Source: Chitinophaga sp. Ak27 (GTDB lineage Bacteria; Bacteroidota; Bacteroidia; Chitinophagales; Chitinophagaceae). From it: DNA of 64,000 bases. Position numbers and translations under genes: made by a program. Below the pieces are notes generated by a model. That model did not search any database and was not told the origin of the DNA. It worked only from the letters and a program-made list of their open reading frames with translations. The DNA lies in assembly GCF_012726295.1 (NCBI RefSeq), contig NZ_JABAOB010000001.1, positions 992,001 to 1,056,000 of the forward strand, written 5' to 3'. Below, piece by piece: positions 18,497-28,533 of this stretch; the first letter of the stretch is position 1; each line of letters begins with the position of its first letter.

Positions 18497-19702
18497 TTAT
18501 TGCATGGTGGCCATAGGAATGGCTTTTGCGATGTTGCCGCTGGCTGGCTTAGGCACTTCTGCTGTAGTTACTTTTTTCCCACCAAACAGTTCTGCCAGTT
18601 TCTTTTCAATAGCGCCGGTTCCATCCGGATTAAAACCCACTTCTTTCATCAGGATTACGCCATCGGGGCTGATCAGGTAAGTGGTAGGCACGCCGGTAAT
18701 GGCAAAGCCACTGCCTGCAATATTGATATTGTCCAGTGCCTGCTTCCAGGGGTTCTTTTCCTGCGCAACCGCTTTCAACCAGTCCTCCTTACTCTTATCG
18801 ATGGAGATGCTGTAGATATCGAAGCGCTGATCTTTATACTGCTGGAACACTTCGCGCATATGCGGGAACGATTTACGGCAGGGGCCACACCAGCTAGCCC
18901 AGAAGTCGATCAGCACATACTTTCCTTTGAACTGGCTGAAAGCCAGGGATTGGTCTTTTTCATCCGGCAGTGTAAAGTCTTTCACTTTTTTTCCTACGGC
19001 AGAATTTTTAATACCTTGTGCAAACGCGTGAAATTCTTTTGCCTCCTTAGTTTGCTTCATCCGGGACGATAACCCTTCGTACAGCCTATCCTGTTGGTCT
19101 ACTGTCATGATGCTTTTAGATTCCCCCAGGCTAAATACTGATGCGTAGGAATCCGGGTGGTCTTTCACCAGCTTTTGCAGCAGGGGCACCAGGTATTGTT
19201 GCTGTAAAGCTTTCTGTCTTTCCTCGAACGCAGCATAGCGGGGGTCGGACTCCTGCAGCCACGGCTGGCCGTATTCTTTTTTCAGTGCTTCACTGATAAA
19301 TTTCCAGGCGGCTGATTTATCTTTTCCGTAGGCCTGTAGTAATTCAACTGCCTCAGAACCTTTTACGGTAGAGGCATTCAGCCCTTTGGCGATATCGCTG
19401 GTAACTGTGTAAGTAACCGGTTTATCCATAAGAATACCGAAGGGCGTATACATCTGCCTTTCCGCCTTTATGTACTCCGGGTACAGGATCAGGAAAACCG
19501 GTTCTTTAAAGGGGATATGAAAGGTATATTTCCCATTTTCTATCGTGGTAGAGTCGTGATAAGTGCGGGAGTAGAGATACATTTTATTGTGTCCCTTCAG
19601 GTCGCCGGTAATGGTACCCTGGAGTGTAATCTCCTGGACGGTTTGGGCAAAGCAGCCCAAACTGATCAGCGTACCCGAAAGGGCTGCGATAACTTTCTTC
19701 AT
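18497..19702 (-). CDS. TlpA-like thioredoxin with N-terminal DUF4369-type domain
   Basis: A 401-residue exported protein with a signal peptide at MKKVIAALSGTLISLGC (possibly a lipoprotein). Residues about 22-130 resemble the DUF4369 beta domain and about 240-380 a TlpA/AhpC-type thioredoxin domain with the redox pair in WASWCGPC and cis-Pro in GVPTTY. Bacteroidota often pair such proteins with SusCD modules, where they probably keep periplasmic thiols reduced. The gene lies 29 bases after the SusD stop and before the SRPBCC gene in the same operon. The direct partner is unknown. Confidence 0.92.
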   Translation of the reverse strand: MKKVIAALSGTLISLGCFAQTVQEITLQGTITGDLKGHNKMYLYSRTYHDSTTIENGKYTFHIPFKEPVFLILYPEYIKAERQMYTPFGILMDKPVTYTVTSDIAKGLNASTVKGSEAVELLQAYGKDKSAAWKFISEALKKEYGQPWLQESDPRYAAFEERQKALQQQYLVPLLQKLVKDHPDSYASVFSLGESKSIMTVDQQDRLYEGLSSRMKQTKEAKEFHAFAQGIKNSAVGKKVKDFTLPDEKDQSLAFSQFKGKYVLIDFWASWCGPCRKSFPHMREVFQQYKDQRFDIYSISIDKSKEDWLKAVAQEKNPWKQALDNINIAGSGFAITGVPTTYLISPDGVILMKEVGFNPDGTGAIEKKLAELFGGKKVTTAEVPKPASGNIAKAIPMATMQ

Positions 19703-19731
19703 TTGCATGTGTTTTAGTTTCCGTATAATAA

Positions 19732-21117
19732 TCAGTAGCCTGGATTTTGTTTGATCAGGCCCTGGGTGATATCTATTTCATGCTGGGGAACGGGAAAAGC
19801 ATAGCGGTTGACCGGTAATTGCGGGTTAGGCGCCATGTCGTTGCGGATAGCATCGAAGCGGGCAAATCCTTCGAAGGCCAGTTCCCATCTGCGTTCCTGC
19901 AGTATGCGGGTAATCAGTGCAGCAGGTGTTGCAAAATCAACTGCTGTATATACATGTGGTACGCCAGTTTTCGTATAGGCGCGGGCGTATACCTGGTTGA
20001 GCAGGCTGATGGAAGTGCTGTTAACCCCCTGCGTGTGTGCCAGCGCTTCTGCTGCGGTAAGCATTACTTCCGGCAAGCGGATCATTGGCACATTATCCCG
20101 TGTATTCGTATCCGTGAACTTGCGGATGATATTTTTATAGGACAACATCAGGCTGTCTTTCCTTTCATCGCCGGCGCCGTAACTGGCCAGAAAATCGGGC
20201 AGTACCGGGTAGTAGCCGGCTGCATAGTAAATGCCATTGTTGTCGTTGAATTTGGATGACTTGTTATAACTTTCCGGGAACGCAAACAGCAATTCGCTGC
20301 TGAGCGGGTAACTACCAGTGCTTTGTTTATTATGATCCGGCCACAGCGTCCAAAAATTGAGCTGCAGCTGGTAATAATTACCGGCCATAGCAGCCTGTGC
20401 GTAAGCGGCGGCTTTGTCGTATTGACGGGCATACAGGCAGGTTCTGGCGGCGAGAGCATTGGCGGCGCCTTTGGTAGCGCGACTGGCCTGGTTTAACGCA
20501 TCGCCACGGTTAGCCGGCAAATCGGCGATCGCTTCATCCAGGTCTTTCAATATCTGTGTATATACCTCCTTGTTAGTAGCACGGGGAATATTCTGTGAAC
20601 CATCATAGCCATCGAAGGCGCCCAGGCGCAACGGCACGCCCATATTATCCGGTTTGTTCTGCAAAGCGCCATTACCATATAACTGTAGCAATGTCAGGTA
20701 GCAGAACGCGCGGATAAATTTGGCTTCTGCTATATACACCGCCTGCTTAGATTTATCGAATTGCGCCCATCTTGGCAACTGTGCAATGATCACGTTGGCC
20801 TGGTTAATGGCCAGGTAAGGAGCAGACCACAAGGAAGCGTAGCTCTCACTCTTCGGGTCTATTGTCCCTTTCACAATATCCTGGTCATAGCCGCTGACAA
20901 TGCCTGCGGTTACATCTCCCAATATATAGTTATTACCGGCACAGGCATTCATCATGCGGATGTAGGTATCTGCGAGGTAGTTAACGGTGGTAGGTTCATT
21001 CTTCAGTAACTCGGCCTCCACCATGGTATTTTCCGGCTTCAGGTCTAACTGCTTGTTGCAGGCACAAAGTGCCAGCAACAAGGTAAACAAGCTTATATGG
21101 TATCTGTATTTTTTCAT
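19732..21117 (-). CDS. SusD/RagB-like lipoprotein (ECF/FecR-controlled pair)
   Basis: A 461-residue lipoprotein with a lipobox (LLALCAC) and the SusD layout: LDLKPEN near the N-terminus, AEAKFIRAFCYLTLLQLYG in the TPR region, and LQERRWELAFEGFARFDAIRN at the C-terminus. It starts 19 bases after the stop of the upstream SusC gene and is its lid partner. It is shorter than the SusD at 8318. The ligand is unknown; no glycoside hydrolase lies in this operon, so it may import a peptide or another small glycan. Confidence 0.95.
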   Translation of the reverse strand: MKKYRYHISLFTLLLALCACNKQLDLKPENTMVEAELLKNEPTTVNYLADTYIRMMNACAGNNYILGDVTAGIVSGYDQDIVKGTIDPKSESYASLWSAPYLAINQANVIIAQLPRWAQFDKSKQAVYIAEAKFIRAFCYLTLLQLYGNGALQNKPDNMGVPLRLGAFDGYDGSQNIPRATNKEVYTQILKDLDEAIADLPANRGDALNQASRATKGAANALAARTCLYARQYDKAAAYAQAAMAGNYYQLQLNFWTLWPDHNKQSTGSYPLSSELLFAFPESYNKSSKFNDNNGIYYAAGYYPVLPDFLASYGAGDERKDSLMLSYKNIIRKFTDTNTRDNVPMIRLPEVMLTAAEALAHTQGVNSTSISLLNQVYARAYTKTGVPHVYTAVDFATPAALITRILQERRWELAFEGFARFDAIRNDMAPNPQLPVNRYAFPVPQHEIDITQGLIKQNPGY

Positions 21118-21136
21118 TTCCGGCTCAGTTTAAAAA

Positions 21137-24100
21137 TTAGAAAGATGCTTTAAGGCCAATTCTCCAGGTACGTGGTGCTGGCATGGTCAGCTCATCGTAA
21201 CCCATACTCAGTGCAGAAGATCCGTAGGCGCTTACTTCCGGATCGAGGCCTGAGTATTTGGTGAGAATAAACACATTATTGGCTTCAGCATATACTTTCA
21301 GCGCGCTGAATACTCTTGCAGGCTTCAACATTTTACTGTTAAAGTTATATCCCAGCACTAGGCTGCGTAACTTCAGGAAGGAAGCGTCTTCCAGGAAACG
21401 GGAGTTCTTCCGGTCGAGCGTGTAGTCGTAAGAGGTACCGAAACCAGCTTGTGAGAAATTAGATTTATTGAACAATGCAGGGACGTCCGTTTGCTGCCCT
21501 GGTGTTTTCCAGTAATTCAGGAGGTCGGTAGAAAGATTATATACGTTGTTGGCAAAGTAAGAGCTGCCCAGGTAGCTGTACATGCCTGCTTTTGCACCGT
21601 TATACATCTTGTTGCCTGCGGCAAAAGAGAAGAAGCAATTCAGCTCAAACCCTTTATAGGTAAAGTTATTGCCAAAACCTCCAAACACCGCAGGCATAGC
21701 ATCGCCCATATATTTACGTTGGGTATAGGGAGCGCTGGAATATTGCACCTGGATAGGTGATTCAGAGATTTTACCGCTATTATCGCTCCAGCGTGGCTGC
21801 CCGTTGTCGGGGTTTATGCCTGCCCAATCATACAGGTAAAATGCGGTAGCAGAGTGCCCTACGCGCCAGAAGCGGCCACCAGAGGTTTCATTTTGCTGGG
21901 CCAGTTGTTCTTCATTGATCTGGTGCAACCGGGTAACGATGTTACGGTTAGCAGAAATATTGAAGGTGGTGGTCCAGGTAAAGGCCTTGTGGTTGATATT
22001 CTGGGTGGTGACGCTAAACTCCAGCCCTTTGTTGCTGAGATCCGCACGGTTCTGCTGTTGCAGGCTGAAGCCCATAAAATAAGGCAGCGCCGATTGCAGG
22101 ATAGCATTGGACGTTTGGCGACGATAGTAATCTAATGTAGCATTGATGCGACCGTTCAGCAGACTGATATCAGCCCCTATGTTCCAGGTGGTGGTACGTT
22201 CCCATTGCAGGTTTGGGTTGGCGGGTTGCTTGTTGGCGATCGTAGGCGTATTACCGTAGGTGGCGCCGTACACGTCTATGATATACTGTCCCTGGTTGCC
22301 GTAGTAGCCATTGCCTCCGTCGTTGCCAGTAAATCCCACGCTGGCACGCACTTTCAGCTGATCAATTCCTTTTACGCCTTTCAGGAAGCTTTCCTCGCTG
22401 GGCACCCATCCCACTGCAAAGGAAGGAAATCCTACATAGCGGTGATTGGCGGAAAAGCGGGAAGAACCATCCATGCGGTAAGTAACGCCGGCCAGGTAAC
22501 GGTGCTTAAATTCATAGTTCAGGCGCCCCAGGTACGACACCTGTGCCCACTGCTGTTGCAGGGAGTTCAGCACCCTTTTATTGGTAGCGGTAATGATACT
22601 CAGCATGTCGTCATTGAGGAACTGGGTGCCATACACAGTGTTGATATTTTCTACTGACTTTTCGTAGCTCTGTCCCACCATGGCGCTGATGGCATGTCCA
22701 TCGCCGATCATTTTGTTGAAGTCGAGGCGGTTGTTGATCACCCATTTGCGGAGTTGCTGTTGCGATTCATTTGCGCTGCCCCCCACGGTTTTAGGGCGAT
22801 CGATGATACGGTCGTAAGAGCGGGAATTAATCCAGTCTACCCCCATATCGGAATGCGCAGTCAAACCTGGAAGTACCTTCAGGTCGGCAAATACGTTACC
22901 CAGGACTCGGCTGTCGGTGCTATAGTTTTGGCCGGAACGGGCATCCCCTACTGGGTTTGACACATCTTCCGGACCGGTGGGATTATTACCATACAGCCAG
23001 TTATATTTACCGGTACTATCGTATATCCCGATATTAGGCGCTTTTTGTACGGCCTCGCGGTAAACGTTTTGTGCATTCAGCGAGTTATTGGTAGCCTGGT
23101 TCAGGGCCATAGTCACACCTACTTTGAGCGATTTAAACACCTGGTTATCGAAGTTTACGCGCGCCTGGTAGCGGGTGAAATCGTTGTTTACAATATAAGA
23201 CTGCTCTTTATTGTAGCCCAGGCTCACATAGTAGTTGGATTTATCGGTGCCACCGCTCATAGATACCTGGGCATCGGTGCCAATGGCATTACGTACCACT
23301 TCATCGAGCCAGTTGGTGTTTACGCCTTGTGGGAATTTATAATTGAGCGGCCGGTAAAAACCGGATTGGGCTTTACCGATAGAGTCTTTCACGCGGAAAA
23401 GTTCATTATAAAAACCAGCGTACTGATCGCCTGTCATCAGTGAAGGCAATTTACGGGGCTTACTCACAGACACGCTCAACTGTGCATCTACCCTCATTTT
23501 GCCTCGGGCACCTTTCCTGGTGGTGATCAGGATAACGCCGGCAGATCCACGGGAGCCGTAGATAGCGGTAGAATACGCATCTTTCAGCACCTCTATGGAT
23601 TCAATATCATCCGGGTTGATGGTGGACAGCGGATTTTTCTCGAAGGTGGTAGGCTGACGGTATTCGTTCTGTACCTGGTTACCGCCGAAAGAGAAGCCCT
23701 GTCCCACGCCTTGGTTATAATTGACTGTATTAAGGTTAGGATCGATACCATAAATCGGCACCCCATCTACTACGATCAACGGCGCGTTGCCATTGGCGTT
23801 GAGGGTGCTGATACCACGGATGGTGATACTGCTGGCAGCGCCGGGCACACCGCTGGAAGGGGCAATGTATACACCGGGCAGTTTACCTACCATAGCCTGG
23901 TCGAGCGTAATGGGCGTTTGACCGGGATCTTTGCTGGGGACATAGCTGGCCACAGATCCCAGCAGACTGCGTCTTTCCTGCACACCGTAACCGATTACCA
24001 CAGCTTCTGTTAAGCGGGCAGGTGTAGTGGACATAAATACTTGCTGCATAGCTACAGCTCCGGAAATTACTTTCACGGCAGGCACCGTTTGGGCGGCAAA

Positions 24101-24667
24101 TCCAATGCTGGTAAGAGCTATCTGGTAAGTACCAGCGGGTACGGTGATTTCAAAGCTGCCATCTGCATTGGTGACGGCATAATATTTTGTACCGGTTAAT
24201 TTTACGGTTACGCCGGGTATAGGTGTACCACCGGGACCATCGGTTACAACACCCCTGATTTTACCCGGGCCGGTTTGTGGCGGTGCTGCCATCGTAATGG
24301 CAGGCGTGGCTGCTTTTACAATGAGCAGCACCCCGTTTTTCTCCTGGTAGTGGAGTGGCGTATTGGTTAACAAAGCGTCTAATACTTTGTCCAGCCGCTC
24401 ATTTACAAATTTCATTTTTTTCACCTGGTAGCGTACCAGTTCCTGGTTGTCGTACCCGAAAGAAAGGTGATAGTTGGATTCCAATTTTTTGACACAGGAA
24501 GCGAGCGATTCGTTCTCAAACTTTTCGGTCACTCTTACCTGTTGTAACAGTTGGCTATAGCCGTTGTTGGCATACAAGAGGGTGAAACCTCCCAGTATAA
24601 AGACAGTGACCATTACGCTCCATCTCATAAGACCTGGTATAAAAGTTAGCGTAAGCGATTTTTGCAT
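21137..24667 (-). CDS. SusC-like TonB-dependent transporter with STN domain
   Basis: An 1176-residue outer-membrane protein. After the signal anchor it has a secretin/TonB short N-terminal (STN) domain at about residues 45-115 (FENESLASCVKKLE, KVLDALLTNTPLHY). A carboxypeptidase-like domain (GVVTDGPGGTPIPGVTVKL, LTSIGF), the plug (ITIRGIST, APLIVVDGVP) and the barrel follow. STN domains contact FecR anti-sigma factors, and FecR and ECF genes lie directly upstream, so this transporter probably signals substrate uptake to its own sigma factor. It is separated from FecR by 212 bases with a hairpin. It differs from the SusC at 5177, which lacks STN. Confidence 0.96.
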   Translation of the reverse strand: MQKSLTLTFIPGLMRWSVMVTVFILGGFTLLYANNGYSQLLQQVRVTEKFENESLASCVKKLESNYHLSFGYDNQELVRYQVKKMKFVNERLDKVLDALLTNTPLHYQEKNGVLLIVKAATPAITMAAPPQTGPGKIRGVVTDGPGGTPIPGVTVKLTGTKYYAVTNADGSFEITVPAGTYQIALTSIGFAAQTVPAVKVISGAVAMQQVFMSTTPARLTEAVVIGYGVQERRSLLGSVASYVPSKDPGQTPITLDQAMVGKLPGVYIAPSSGVPGAASSITIRGISTLNANGNAPLIVVDGVPIYGIDPNLNTVNYNQGVGQGFSFGGNQVQNEYRQPTTFEKNPLSTINPDDIESIEVLKDAYSTAIYGSRGSAGVILITTRKGARGKMRVDAQLSVSVSKPRKLPSLMTGDQYAGFYNELFRVKDSIGKAQSGFYRPLNYKFPQGVNTNWLDEVVRNAIGTDAQVSMSGGTDKSNYYVSLGYNKEQSYIVNNDFTRYQARVNFDNQVFKSLKVGVTMALNQATNNSLNAQNVYREAVQKAPNIGIYDSTGKYNWLYGNNPTGPEDVSNPVGDARSGQNYSTDSRVLGNVFADLKVLPGLTAHSDMGVDWINSRSYDRIIDRPKTVGGSANESQQQLRKWVINNRLDFNKMIGDGHAISAMVGQSYEKSVENINTVYGTQFLNDDMLSIITATNKRVLNSLQQQWAQVSYLGRLNYEFKHRYLAGVTYRMDGSSRFSANHRYVGFPSFAVGWVPSEESFLKGVKGIDQLKVRASVGFTGNDGGNGYYGNQGQYIIDVYGATYGNTPTIANKQPANPNLQWERTTTWNIGADISLLNGRINATLDYYRRQTSNAILQSALPYFMGFSLQQQNRADLSNKGLEFSVTTQNINHKAFTWTTTFNISANRNIVTRLHQINEEQLAQQNETSGGRFWRVGHSATAFYLYDWAGINPDNGQPRWSDNSGKISESPIQVQYSSAPYTQRKYMGDAMPAVFGGFGNNFTYKGFELNCFFSFAAGNKMYNGAKAGMYSYLGSSYFANNVYNLSTDLLNYWKTPGQQTDVPALFNKSNFSQAGFGTSYDYTLDRKNSRFLEDASFLKLRSLVLGYNFNSKMLKPARVFSALKVYAEANNVFILTKYSGLDPEVSAYGSSALSMGYDELTMPAPRTWRIGLKASF

Positions 24668-24757
24668 ATATTTGGTTGATTTTAGTGTTAACTAAATGCA
24701 TATAGCAGTCATCAAGCGTGTCTGCAATTCACTGCCTGACTGTTATATAACTTTTCT

Positions 24758-24794
24758 AAAACCGTGTCTGCGCCAACAGACGCGGTTTTTTATT
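24758..24794. terminator. Hairpin between fecR and susC
   Basis: A stem of about 12 pairs (AAACCGCGTCTG against CAGACACGGTTT on the minus strand) has T-rich flanks on both sides. It lies after the FecR stop and before the SusC start. It probably ends the sigma/anti-sigma transcript, so SusC would have its own promoter. Confidence 0.65.
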
Positions 24795-24879
24795 CCCTAT
24801 GGGACATAGCTATCGCAGGGATGGTAGTAGTTGTGGCCATCCTTACCTATTTTGGTTGCATCCTCCTTGTATGCGCGTA

Positions 24880-25863
24880 TTAGTTTTTGCGATGTATAGT
24901 AATCTCTTTCTCTTTTATATCATATTGTACAGGATGAATACTGTTCACCAGGTCTAATACCTGGGTGATAGTGAGTTGTTTGCTGCATCGCAGCGTGTAT
25001 TCGTCGTGTTTCATTTCGGCCGGATTAAAGCGGATATGTACCCCGTATTGATTTTCCAGCGTCAGGGCCAGTTCAGCAAAGCTTACCTGGGAAAGGCTGA
25101 TCATGCCATTGGCCCATTCATTGATTTGTTGGTTGTCTGCTTTTGATTTCATGTATTGTTGCGCCGACCGGCTAAACGTGAGTTGGTCGTTGGCGCTGAG
25201 TACATCCAATCCTCTCTGGTCGTGCAATACCTTTACCATCCCGGCTTTTACAGTTACCTGGGTTTCATCCAGGGTACTGTAGGCCTTTACATCAAAGGAG
25301 GTACCGAGTACCTGCACATGAATATCTTGTGTATGTACTTCAAACGGACGATGTTCATCTTGTTTTACATCAAAGAACCCTTCTCCATCCAGCTTTACCG
25401 TGCGTACGTCGCCAAACTCCTGTGCATACTCCATTTTAGCACCGGCATTGAGCCATACGTGGGTACTGTCTGGTAAAAACAGTTCCTGTTGCTGACCAGC
25501 GGCCACTGCTACCTGTATCATTTTATGACGGGGCTGCCAGCTATGCATAAACCACCAGCCTCCTGCTCCTATTACGCCTGCCACTACTGCTGCCGCTATC
25601 TGCCAGCGGTAATGCATACGCGCCACGGGTATTTCTTCCGGCTCCAGTTGCCCGTGAATTCCCTCCAGCATACCAGTTTTCAGTTGCTGTTTATGGGCTT
25701 CATCCCGGAATGTATACGCCGGCTGTCCGTCCTGGGAATGATACCAGTCTTGCAGCCATTGCAGCTCTTGCGGAGTACAGGTCCCGGTTTCAAGTCTTTG
25801 GAGAATCCCTGCTATTTTATCTTGATCATCCACGCTTTTACCCATTTGTATTGTTAAAGACAC
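24880..25863 (-). CDS. FecR-family anti-sigma factor
   Basis: A 327-residue inner-membrane protein. A cytoplasmic N-terminal part of about 90 residues (sigma-binding) is followed by one membrane helix (residues about 90-110: WQIAAAVVAGVIGAGGWWF). The periplasmic FecR domain comes next (LPDSTHVWLNAGAKMEY, VQVLGTSFDVKAY) and then a DUF4974-type C-terminus (FAELALTLENQYGVHIRF). It is expected to hold the adjacent ECF sigma factor inactive until the STN domain of SusC signals. The sigma gene lies 40 bases upstream. ATG 25845, seven codons in, is an alternative start. Confidence 0.95.
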   Translation of the reverse strand: MSLTIQMGKSVDDQDKIAGILQRLETGTCTPQELQWLQDWYHSQDGQPAYTFRDEAHKQQLKTGMLEGIHGQLEPEEIPVARMHYRWQIAAAVVAGVIGAGGWWFMHSWQPRHKMIQVAVAAGQQQELFLPDSTHVWLNAGAKMEYAQEFGDVRTVKLDGEGFFDVKQDEHRPFEVHTQDIHVQVLGTSFDVKAYSTLDETQVTVKAGMVKVLHDQRGLDVLSANDQLTFSRSAQQYMKSKADNQQINEWANGMISLSQVSFAELALTLENQYGVHIRFNPAEMKHDEYTLRCSKQLTITQVLDLVNSIHPVQYDIKEKEITIHRKN

Positions 25864-25903
25864 CGCTGTGAAACGGTAGTACTAAGTCAGTAAAAAAAAT
25901 ATT

Positions 25904-26452
25904 TTATTGGTAGTTGCCCAGCCGGTCTTTCAGGCGTTTCAGGGCGGAGGTGAGCTGATTTTTTACTGTTTGCTGGGAGATACCCAACCGCGTGGCTGTT
26001 TCTTGCACCGATAGGCCTTCACGGCGACTCAGGAGGTATACTTCCTTCATTTTTTCGGGCATGTCTGCAATGGTGTTGCTGATCACCTGTTGTATTTCTG
26101 CCAGGAAAAGGTGGTCATCTGCCGAAGGCAAAATCGGATGAGGGAACGCGGAAAAAACGTCGAGGTGTTTTAAGTAATTGTTATGGTTACGGAGATGATT
26201 GAGCACACGATACTTGAGCGAAACGAAAAGGTAAGCGTCCAGTTGCTCCCGGATGACGATTGCTTTTCTTTTATGCCATAGGGCTACAAACACTTCCTGT
26301 AAACAATCTTTTGCATCTGCTTCATTCTTCAGCCTGGCATATGCTGCGATGTATAACCGTTCCCAATAACGGTGGTATAGTTCATCGAAGGCAGCTCTAT
26401 CGTCCAGTAACTGCATACGTTCCAGCAGTGCGGAATCCGGCAAGTCCATCAA
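25904..26452 (-). CDS. ECF-type RNA polymerase sigma factor
   Basis: A 182-residue sigma-70 family member of the ECF group. Region 2 is seen at residues about 20-90 (FDELYHRYWERLYIAAY, DAKDCLQEVFVALWHKR) and region 4 at about 125-180 (MKEVYLLSRREGLSVQETATRLGISQQTVKNQL). Followed by its FecR anti-sigma, it should drive the SusC/SusD/TlpA/SRPBCC operon and possibly itself. It is divergent from the YncE-like gene, with 135 bases between. Its promoter target cannot be fixed from one site. Confidence 0.95.
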   Translation of the reverse strand: MMDLPDSALLERMQLLDDRAAFDELYHRYWERLYIAAYARLKNEADAKDCLQEVFVALWHKRKAIVIREQLDAYLFVSLKYRVLNHLRNHNNYLKHLDVFSAFPHPILPSADDHLFLAEIQQVISNTIADMPEKMKEVYLLSRREGLSVQETATRLGISQQTVKNQLTSALKRLKDRLGNYQ

Positions 26453-26587
26453 TCACAAAAAAGGTTTAGGCATAAATATATGTAAAAGCCCTGCAAAAAA
26501 ACAAGGAGTTTTTTAGCCGGAGGATTTCACTCCTACAGGTTATCTACAGAATCGCTACTGAGCTTTGTTCAAAATCCATTCATTTGT

Positions 26588-27571
26588 ATGAAACAAATCC
26601 TCACCGCAGCATTCCTGTTATCCGTGGTTGCTGCTGCTGCACAATCGGGCCAGTATCATGTATCCAACACCTTTGCCGTAGCAGGCGATAGCAAGTGGGA
26701 CTATATTGCCCTGAATCCCGTTACGCAACAGCTGTATGCTGCGCATGGCACGCGGGTAAATGTACTGGACAAAGTAAAAGGCGACAGCACCGGCGTTATT
26801 GAAAATACGGCGGGTGTTCATGGGGTGGCATTTGCCGTGAAAGCAGGGAAGGGATATACTACTAACGGCAAGGCTAATACCGCCACTGTATTTGATATCC
26901 GCAACAACCGTGTGCTGGGTGAAATTAAAACCGGTAACAAGCCCGACGCCATTCTATTTGAGCCCTTCTCCCGGAAAATTATTATCTGCAATGGAGAAAG
27001 CGACAACCTTAGTGTCATAGATCCAGCTACCGACAAGGTAGTAGCCACCGTAGCACTTGGAGGCGGTCCCGAAACGGCGGTAAGCGATGGGAAAGGGAAC
27101 ATTTACGTGAACCTGGAAGATAAAAACGAGATTGTAAAAGTAGATGCCCGCACCTTTACTACAGGCGCCCACTGGTCGCTGGGCAAGGGCGAAGGGCCTA
27201 CCGGCCTGGCTATCAATACAGCAACAAACCGCCTTTATTCCGGCTGCGCCAATAAACTGCTCGTTGTCATGGATGCCGGCAACGGACATATTGTGCAATC
27301 AATCAATATAGGCGGAGGCTGCGACGGGGTAGCTTTTGATGCCAGTCAAAAAACTATTTTCACTTCCAATGGAGAAGGTACCTTGTCGGTGATTGCAGCT
27401 GAGGGCCCGGATAAATACCAAACGATTGCCACCGTGCCCACTCGTAAAGGCGCACGTACGCTGGCAGTAGATCCTGCTACGCATCGTGTATACCTGCCGG
27501 TAGCAGATTACCAGGATGCCACCAAAACCATTGTTCCCGGCACTTTCAGGGTGCTGGAGGTGAGTAAATAG
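26588..27571 (+). CDS. YncE-like secreted beta-propeller protein
   Basis: A 327-residue exported protein (signal peptide MKQILTAAFLLSVVAAAAQ) made of repeats of about 40 residues, each with patterns such as VIDPATDKVVATVALGGGPE, VNLEDKNEIVKVDARTF and LSVIAAEGP. This is the YVTN/YncE seven-bladed propeller type. Such proteins lie in the periplasm or outside and bind ligands or DNA; no catalytic residues are evident. Its role here is unknown. It is divergent from the sigma factor gene and is followed by a hairpin. Confidence 0.88.
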   Translation: MKQILTAAFLLSVVAAAAQSGQYHVSNTFAVAGDSKWDYIALNPVTQQLYAAHGTRVNVLDKVKGDSTGVIENTAGVHGVAFAVKAGKGYTTNGKANTATVFDIRNNRVLGEIKTGNKPDAILFEPFSRKIIICNGESDNLSVIDPATDKVVATVALGGGPETAVSDGKGNIYVNLEDKNEIVKVDARTFTTGAHWSLGKGEGPTGLAINTATNRLYSGCANKLLVVMDAGNGHIVQSINIGGGCDGVAFDASQKTIFTSNGEGTLSVIAAEGPDKYQTIATVPTRKGARTLAVDPATHRVYLPVADYQDATKTIVPGTFRVLEVSK

Positions 27572-27613
27572 TTCGTTCGGACTAATTGCGTTATATTTGA
27601 AGATGTGAAGATG

Positions 27614-27647
27614 ATAACGGACCGGTCCTATAGGGCTGGTCCGTTAT
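27614..27647 (+). terminator. Hairpin after the YncE-like gene
   Basis: A 10-base stem, ATAACGGACC/GGTCCGTTAT, lies 43 bases after the stop. Only a weak T-rich tail follows, so termination is probable but not certain. Confidence 0.55.
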
Positions 27648-27706
27648 TCCAAATAACCACTTGTTTCGTTTGCTATAGTGCACATTTTCAATTATTAACG
27701 CGTCTT

Positions 27707-28507
27707 ATGGACATCATCCAAAGAAATCACATCCATGTAGTTGGTAACCTCGTTGCCCCGCAAACCCTTGTGTTTGCCCATGGATTTGGCATTGATCAAA
27801 CCTCTTTTCACGACGTCATTGCGCCCTTTAACCGGGATTACAAGATTGTACTGTTTGATAACGTGGGCGGCGGAAAAGCTGACCTTAAAGCTTATAGTCA
27901 CCGGCGCTACGAAACCATACATGGCTACGCCACTGATGTAGCTGATATTTTACAGGCACTGGAACTGAAGAATGTTACTTTTATCGGACATTCCGTGAGT
28001 GGCATGATTGGGCTGCTTCACAGTGTATATTACCCTGGTATTATCGACAAACTGGTGTTGCTGGGTTCCAGCCCCCGTTATCTTAATGATCCGGCAAACA
28101 ACTATATAGGCGGTTTTGATGATGCCGCATTGACCAGTCTCTTTGAAGCCATGGAAGCCAACTACCATGCCTGGGCTGCCGGCTTTTCCAAACTGGCTAT
28201 GAGAAATGAAGACAGGCCCGAACTGGCGGCGCAATTTGCTGCCTCCCTGCAGGAGCTGCGACCAGACATCGCCATACAGGTAGCTAAAGCTATTTTCTAT
28301 ATGGATTACCGGGACGAGTTGCCCAAAGTAACCATCCCCACCCTGATAGTACAAACCACCAACGATATTGCTGTTCCGGGAATAGTGAGCGAATACCTGG
28401 AAGCACATATACCTAATAGCCGACGAACCAAAGTGAATACAGAAGGACATTTCCCGCATATCAGTGCACCCGGGGAAGTGATTGCTGCGATACAGTCCTT
28501 CCTGTAA
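27707..28507 (+). CDS. RsbQ-like alpha/beta hydrolase (signalling hydrolase)
   Basis: A 266-residue cytoplasmic protein with Ser96 in GHSVSG, Asp220 in TTNDIAVP and His248 in EGHFPH. These positions almost coincide with the triad I recall for Bacillus RsbQ (Ser96, Asp219, His247), and the length also agrees. RsbQ makes or delivers a hydrophobic ligand to a PAS-domain partner; the plant KAI2/D14 receptors share the fold. The next gene, 26 bases on, encodes a GAF/PAS protein, which supports a sensor pair. Start 27707 fits the family; an upstream in-frame ATG would add 34 unrelated residues that overlap the preceding hairpin. Confidence 0.9.
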   Translation: MDIIQRNHIHVVGNLVAPQTLVFAHGFGIDQTSFHDVIAPFNRDYKIVLFDNVGGGKADLKAYSHRRYETIHGYATDVADILQALELKNVTFIGHSVSGMIGLLHSVYYPGIIDKLVLLGSSPRYLNDPANNYIGGFDDAALTSLFEAMEANYHAWAAGFSKLAMRNEDRPELAAQFAASLQELRPDIAIQVAKAIFYMDYRDELPKVTIPTLIVQTTNDIAVPGIVSEYLEAHIPNSRRTKVNTEGHFPHISAPGEVIAAIQSFL

Positions 28508-28533
28508 TTATTTCATTCTTTTAATTTCATACT

